Assembly (NCBI RefSeq): GCF_014647875.1 | Contig: NZ_BMQA01000025.1 | Span: 1-64,000, forward strand | Reading direction: 5' to 3' | DNA: 64,000 nt | Source: Streptomyces brasiliensis | Lineage (GTDB): Bacteria; Actinomycetota; Actinomycetes; Streptomycetales; Streptomycetaceae | Part shown: one piece after another, positions 59,980 through 64,000 of the stretch | How positions within the stretch are numbered: position 1 is the first letter of the stretch | Layout of the letters: each line of letters begins with the position of its first letter | Position numbers and translations under genes: made by a program | The notes under the pieces: generated by a model | Databases searched by the model: none | Seen by the model: the letters and a program-made list of their open reading frames with translations, nothing else | Told to the model about the DNA's origin: nothing

Positions 59980-61980
59980 ATGACACACGTCCAGGAGAGG
60001 CTCCGCCCGCATTCGACCCCGAGCGATCGGACGGACCTGGCCCACCTCCACCGCGACATGCTGCGCATCCGGATGTTCGAGGACCGGGCCGCGGCGCTCT
60101 ACCGCGACGGAGTGATCCGTGGGTTCGTGCATCTCTCGGTCGGCCAGGAGGCGGTGCCGGTCGGTACCGCGGCGGCACTGCGGCCCGACGACGTGATCAC
60201 CTCGACCCACCGCGGGCACGGCCACGTCCTGGCCAAGGGACTCGACCTCTCCGGCGCCTTCGCCGAACTCTTCGGCAGGGAGGCCGGGACCAATCGCGGC
60301 CGGGGCGGTTCGATGCACATTGCCGACCCGGCGCTGGGAATCTTCGGCGCCAATGGCATCGTCGGCGCCGGGGTGCCGATCGCGGCCGGCGCCGCCACCG
60401 CGGCCATGCTGCGGCAGGACGGTAAGGTCGCGGTCAGCTTCTTCGGCGATGGCGCCACCAGCACCGGTGCGTTCCATGAGGGCGCGACGCTGGCGGGCGA
60501 CTGGCGGCTGCCGCTGATCCTGCTCTGTGAGAACAACCAGTTCTCAGAGTTCTCCAGCACCCACCTGAAGGCGCCCGGACTGATGGAGGCCCGTGCGGCG
60601 GCCTACGGCATGTCCTTTCACCGTCTCGACGGCAACGACGTGGTCGCGATGGCGGACGCGATGGAGGACATCGTGGCGGCGGTACGCCGTGGTGAGGGCC
60701 CCGCGTTCGTCGAGGCCGTGACGTTCCGCGCCCGCGGCCACTACGAGGGCGATCCGCTGAAGTACCGCGACGCGGAGCTCGCCGCGGCCTGGGCCGAGCG
60801 GGACCCGATCCTGCTCGCCGAGACGCGCTTGCGGGCGGGCGGCACGAGCGAGGCCGAGATCGCGAGCGTGCACGCGTCGGTGACCGAGGAGATCGAGCAG
60901 GCAGTGGCGGCCGCGATGGCCGGACAGGAGCCGTCGGCCGGCAGCCTGTTCGAGTATGTTCGTACCCCTCCGAAACCCGTCGTCGAGCCGGCGCTGCCCG
61001 CCGACGCAGAACCGGTGCGCTACAGCCGGGCGGTCAAGGCGGCACTCCGCCGCGAACTGGAACGGGACCCGTCGGTCTTCGTGGCCGGCATCGACGTCGG
61101 CGAGGGTGGCAACGTCTTCGGCCTGACCCGCGGCTTGGCCGCGGACTTCCCCGGACGGGTGCGTGACACCCCGATCGCCGAGAGCGCGATCGTCGGGGCG
61201 GGCGTGGGCGCCGCGATGGCAGGCATGCGGCCGGTCATGGAGATCATGTACTCCGACTTCGTCGCGGTCTGCCTCGACCAGATCATGAACCAGGCCGCGA
61301 AGCTGCGGTACATGACGGGCGGCAAGGTGAGCGTGCCGCTGACGATCCGCACCCAGTTCGGCGCCGGGCGCTCCTCGGGCGCCCAGCACTCCCAGGCGAT
61401 CGAGGCTCTGCTCGCCCACATCCCTGGCCTACAGGTCGTGATGCCCTCGACGCCCGCGGACGCCTACGGCCTGCTCCGCAGCGCGATCCAGGAGGACAGC
61501 CCGGTCGTGGTCATCGAGCACCGCCTCCTCTACGAGAAGACCGGTCCGGGGTTCGCCCCTGACCACGTGGTGCCGATCGGAAAGGCGAAGGTGCTCCGCG
61601 AGGGCACCGACGCGACCGTCGTCAGCGTCTCGCGCATGGCTCGCGACAGCCTCGCCGTCGCCGAATCGCTGGCTGCCGAGGGCATTTCGGTCGAGGTCGT
61701 CGACCTTCGCACCGTCGCCCCCATCGACTGGGAGACGGTGCTGGGCTCTCTCGCCAAGACCAACCGGCTCGTGATCGCGCAAGAGGCGGTCCTCGACTTC
61801 GGGATCGGGGCCGAGATCGCCGCCCGGGCCGTCGACGAGGGTTTCTGGACGCTCGACGCCCCCGTGCTGCGCGTGGGGGCTCCCTTCACACCCGCGCCCT
61901 ACGCCCCCGTCCTGGAGAAGGAGTGGGTGGTCGGGCAGCGCGACATCGAAGACGCGATTCGCAGGATCCTCGCCGTCTAG
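59980..61980 (+). CDS. Fused alpha-beta E1 component of a 2-oxoacid dehydrogenase
   Basis: This 666-residue TPP enzyme joins the alpha and beta subunits of an acetoin/branched-chain-type E1. The alpha part (about 1-325) has the TPP motif FFGDGATSTGAFHEGATLAG with Asn near residue 185 (CENNQFSEF), and the RGHGHVLAKG and GRGGSMH loops. A linker follows at about 325-345. The beta part (about 345-666) shows GEGGNVFGLTRGLAADF, RVRDTPIAESAIVGAGVGAA and RTQFGAGRSSGAQHSQ. E1 fusions are less common than separate subunits. No E2 or E3 gene is in the window; they may lie further right. The ATG at 59980 has AGGGAG upstream. Confidence 0.93.
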   Translation: MTHVQERLRPHSTPSDRTDLAHLHRDMLRIRMFEDRAAALYRDGVIRGFVHLSVGQEAVPVGTAAALRPDDVITSTHRGHGHVLAKGLDLSGAFAELFGREAGTNRGRGGSMHIADPALGIFGANGIVGAGVPIAAGAATAAMLRQDGKVAVSFFGDGATSTGAFHEGATLAGDWRLPLILLCENNQFSEFSSTHLKAPGLMEARAAAYGMSFHRLDGNDVVAMADAMEDIVAAVRRGEGPAFVEAVTFRARGHYEGDPLKYRDAELAAAWAERDPILLAETRLRAGGTSEAEIASVHASVTEEIEQAVAAAMAGQEPSAGSLFEYVRTPPKPVVEPALPADAEPVRYSRAVKAALRRELERDPSVFVAGIDVGEGGNVFGLTRGLAADFPGRVRDTPIAESAIVGAGVGAAMAGMRPVMEIMYSDFVAVCLDQIMNQAAKLRYMTGGKVSVPLTIRTQFGAGRSSGAQHSQAIEALLAHIPGLQVVMPSTPADAYGLLRSAIQEDSPVVVIEHRLLYEKTGPGFAPDHVVPIGKAKVLREGTDATVVSVSRMARDSLAVAESLAAEGISVEVVDLRTVAPIDWETVLGSLAKTNRLVIAQEAVLDFGIGAEIAARAVDEGFWTLDAPVLRVGAPFTPAPYAPVLEKEWVVGQRDIEDAIRRILAV

Positions 61981-62019
61981 GACTTCCGGCACGGCGAGGC
62001 TTCCGGACAGGAGAGACGC

Positions 62020-63987
62020 ATGACGACCAGCTCCACCACCGGGCCGACGTCCCCGCGCACGGATGGGAAATACGCCCGTCTGCTCAGCCCGATGACCATC
62101 CGTGGCAACGTGCTCCGCAACCGGATGATCACTACGGGGCACAGCATCATGGCGCCCTGGCACCCGGCCGGCGACGAGACGACCTATGTCGACTACTGCC
62201 GCCGCCGCGCGAAGGGCGGCGCTGCGCTGCTCATCGCTCAGCCCGTCAACGTCGAACCGTTCCACGACTGGCCGTGGCCGGTGGTGGACCGGCTCAAGCG
62301 GCTGGCCGACGCCGTGCACGAGGAGGGCGCGCTGGTCACTCCGCAGGTGGTGAACTTCGGCCGTCAGATCGGTTCGCACGTGCTGCTCGACGAAAGGGCG
62401 GAGTGGTCCTTCAACGGTGGCCAGGACGAGTTCGGCGAAGCCGCGCACCGGATGACCAGTGCCGAGGTGCAGTTGATGGTCGACGCTTTCGGCCGGCTGG
62501 CCGAGGTGTTCCGCGAGGCCGGTCTGGACGGGCTCGAACTGCACGGCGCCCACGGCTATCTGCTGCAGCAGTCCTACAGCCCTTGGGGAAACGGCCGCGA
62601 CGACGAATGGGGTGAGCAACTGGCCTTCTCGACCGCGGTGCTCCAGGCTGTCCGCTCAGGACTGGGCGAGGACAAGATCCTGGGCTGGCGGATGACCGCC
62701 GACGACCAGCTGCGCGAGGAGGAGAACGGCCTGACCGCCGAGGAGCTCATGGACGTCGCGAGGCGCCTGGTGGACACCGGGCACATCGACTTCATGAACC
62801 TCTCCATCGGCACCAAGGCACCGGCGTACAGCCAGCCCGCGGTGGCCTCCTTCCGCTACCCCAAGGGCTACGACCTCGAACTGGCCAAGGGCCTGCGGGA
62901 CGCGATCGACGCGCGGGTGCCGGTGGTCGGCGTGGGTGGCATCGTCGACCCGGACATGGCCGAGCAGGCGCTGGCCGACGAGATGTGCGACCTGATCGGC
63001 ATGACCCGCGGCTTCATCTCCGACCCGGACATGGGCGTGAAGATCCTGCGCGGCGACGAGGACCGCATCCGTACCTGCGTGCGGGTCGCCGAGTGCAACA
63101 GCCGGCGCGTGGACGGCAAGGTCGTGCAGTGCTGGCACAACCCGGAGTTCGGGCGCGAGGCTCGGTTCGCCGCAGTGCCGGCGCCGGCGCGGCGCAAGAG
63201 CGTACTCGTCGTGGGTGCCGGTGTCGCCGGACTGCAGGCCGCCGAGGTTGCGGTCAAGCGGGGCCATGATGTGAGGATCGTGGAGGCGAGCGACCATCCG
63301 GGCGGCCGGCTGCGGAACATCCTCGGCACCCGGGCCGCCGAACTGTTCGGCACCGTCGACCACCTGGTGAACGAGCTCAGGCACGAGGGCGTGCGGGTCG
63401 AGTACGGACACCGGCTCACCGCGGCGGAGATCCGGGCGTTGGACTTCGACGAGGTCGTCGTGGCCACCGGCGCCGAGCACGACCTCGCCGCTCACGGCCT
63501 GGACCGGCCGGGGATCGTCTCGGTCGACGACGCGATCGTCGGCGAGCTCCCCGAGGGCGTGAAGGTGCTGGTCGTGGACCGCACCGGCCACAACCCGGCC
63601 GGCGTGGCGGTCGAGAAGCTGGCTCTGGAGGGCCACGAGGTCGTCTACGTGACACCGTTCGACCGGATGGTCACCAACGGCGGTTACAACCACCGGCTCG
63701 ACTACCAGGACCTCTTCCGCCGGTCGCCGCTCATCACGGCGATGACCTTCAAGGACCTGAGGTCGTTCGAGAACGGCAAGGCCATGCTCGTCGACCCCGA
63801 CGGCATCGAGAGCCACCTGCTGGGCATCGACGTCGTGGTGGCCGCAGTGCATCCCGTCCCGCGCGACGGGCTGGTCCACGAACTCGACGCGCTCGGAGTC
63901 ACCGTGCACACCTGCGGCGACGTGATCGCCCCCCGAGGCGTCACCACGGCCACCCGCGAGGCGACTCTGCTGGCGCAGACGTTCTGA
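62020..63987 (+). CDS. Old-yellow-enzyme/Fe-S flavoprotein reductase (third), with one cluster Cys missing
   Basis: This 655-residue paralogue has the FMN barrel (GLELHGAHGYLLQQSYSPWG, NGRDDEWGEQ) and the FAD/NAD(P) domain (SVLVVGAGVAGLQAAEVAVK, EVVVATGAEHD). It differs from the other two in the barrel loop, where the usual RxDEYGGS reads DDEWGEQ. It also differs in the iron-sulphur motif, where CVRVAEC plus a Cys 12 residues on (VVQCWHNP) leaves three instead of four cysteines. The cluster may be altered or lost. It follows the E1 gene by 39 bp and probably belongs to the same operon. The gene is complete and stops 13 bp before the window edge. Confidence 0.93.
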   Translation: MTTSSTTGPTSPRTDGKYARLLSPMTIRGNVLRNRMITTGHSIMAPWHPAGDETTYVDYCRRRAKGGAALLIAQPVNVEPFHDWPWPVVDRLKRLADAVHEEGALVTPQVVNFGRQIGSHVLLDERAEWSFNGGQDEFGEAAHRMTSAEVQLMVDAFGRLAEVFREAGLDGLELHGAHGYLLQQSYSPWGNGRDDEWGEQLAFSTAVLQAVRSGLGEDKILGWRMTADDQLREEENGLTAEELMDVARRLVDTGHIDFMNLSIGTKAPAYSQPAVASFRYPKGYDLELAKGLRDAIDARVPVVGVGGIVDPDMAEQALADEMCDLIGMTRGFISDPDMGVKILRGDEDRIRTCVRVAECNSRRVDGKVVQCWHNPEFGREARFAAVPAPARRKSVLVVGAGVAGLQAAEVAVKRGHDVRIVEASDHPGGRLRNILGTRAAELFGTVDHLVNELRHEGVRVEYGHRLTAAEIRALDFDEVVVATGAEHDLAAHGLDRPGIVSVDDAIVGELPEGVKVLVVDRTGHNPAGVAVEKLALEGHEVVYVTPFDRMVTNGGYNHRLDYQDLFRRSPLITAMTFKDLRSFENGKAMLVDPDGIESHLLGIDVVVAAVHPVPRDGLVHELDALGVTVHTCGDVIAPRGVTTATREATLLAQTF

Positions 63988-64000
63988 GCGGCACGATCGG

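Noticed and set aside
1-64000. CRISPR arrays, prophage or PKS/NRPS genes
   Set aside because: No regularly spaced direct repeats, phage structural genes or modular synthase domains are visible in any frame.

Overview
The window is high-GC actinomycete DNA, most likely from a Streptomyces or close relative. The evidence is GC-rich third codon positions, GTG and TTG starts, ATGA and GTGA start/stop overlaps, large secreted subtilases, and a gene complement full of TetR, AraC, MarR and MerR regulators and P450s.

Left part (1 to about 18.9 kb) is a decayed accessory region. It mixes a few intact genes (a coiled-coil winged-helix protein, a TetR/zinc alcohol dehydrogenase pair, a small ABM-domain protein, an AraC regulator, a hypothetical protein, an S8 protease flanked by two related HTH regulators, and a small MerR operon) with many broken genes: a luciferase-like monooxygenase with an in-frame TGA, a TAP-like hydrolase, a quinone oxidoreductase, a short-chain dehydrogenase tail, a frameshifted ABM protein, a frameshifted alpha/beta hydrolase and a frameshifted ECF sigma factor. 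Remnants of IS5, IS3 and IS982 transposases lie among them. The region ends at a 3' fragment of ssrA (tmRNA) with its terminator, which looks like an old attachment site of an integrated element.

Next (18.9 to 22.7 kb) is a 1268-residue secreted subtilase.

The rest (23 to 64 kb) is a dense, intact catabolic gene cluster. It encodes three crotonases, two acyl-CoA dehydrogenases, an acyl-CoA synthetase, an alpha-methylacyl-CoA racemase-type CoA transferase, an HMG-CoA-lyase-type aldolase, an aldehyde dehydrogenase, a short-chain dehydrogenase and an NAD-dependent epimerase. It also has a KSTD/fumarate-reductase-type flavoprotein, three old-yellow-enzyme/Fe-S reductases, three cytochrome P450s with a [3Fe-4S] ferredoxin and a ferredoxin reductase, two LLM oxidoreductases, a flavin reductase fused to an IclR-type domain, a nitronate-monooxygenase-type enzyme, two SnoaL-fold proteins, VOC and EthD proteins, a fused E1 2-oxoacid dehydrogenase, an orphan lipoprotein binding protein and an MFS exporter. 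Together these read as hydroxylation by P450s, activation to a CoA thioester, epimerisation of a methyl branch, reduction or desaturation of a ring or enone, beta-oxidation and a final lyase step. A methyl-branched alicyclic compound (terpenoid or steroid-like acid) is my inferred substrate class; the actual substrate cannot be read from sequence.

Control: two 14-bp palindromes (CTACCG-NN-CGGTAG type) lie before the 23 kb operon and in the TetR/crotonase intergenic region near 27.5 kb. A different 19-bp dyad (AAYCA-N9-NGRTT type) recurs at nine places between 30 and 60 kb, almost always just upstream of a transcription unit. It appears to define one regulon covering the cluster, and is the most interesting unexplained signal I found.
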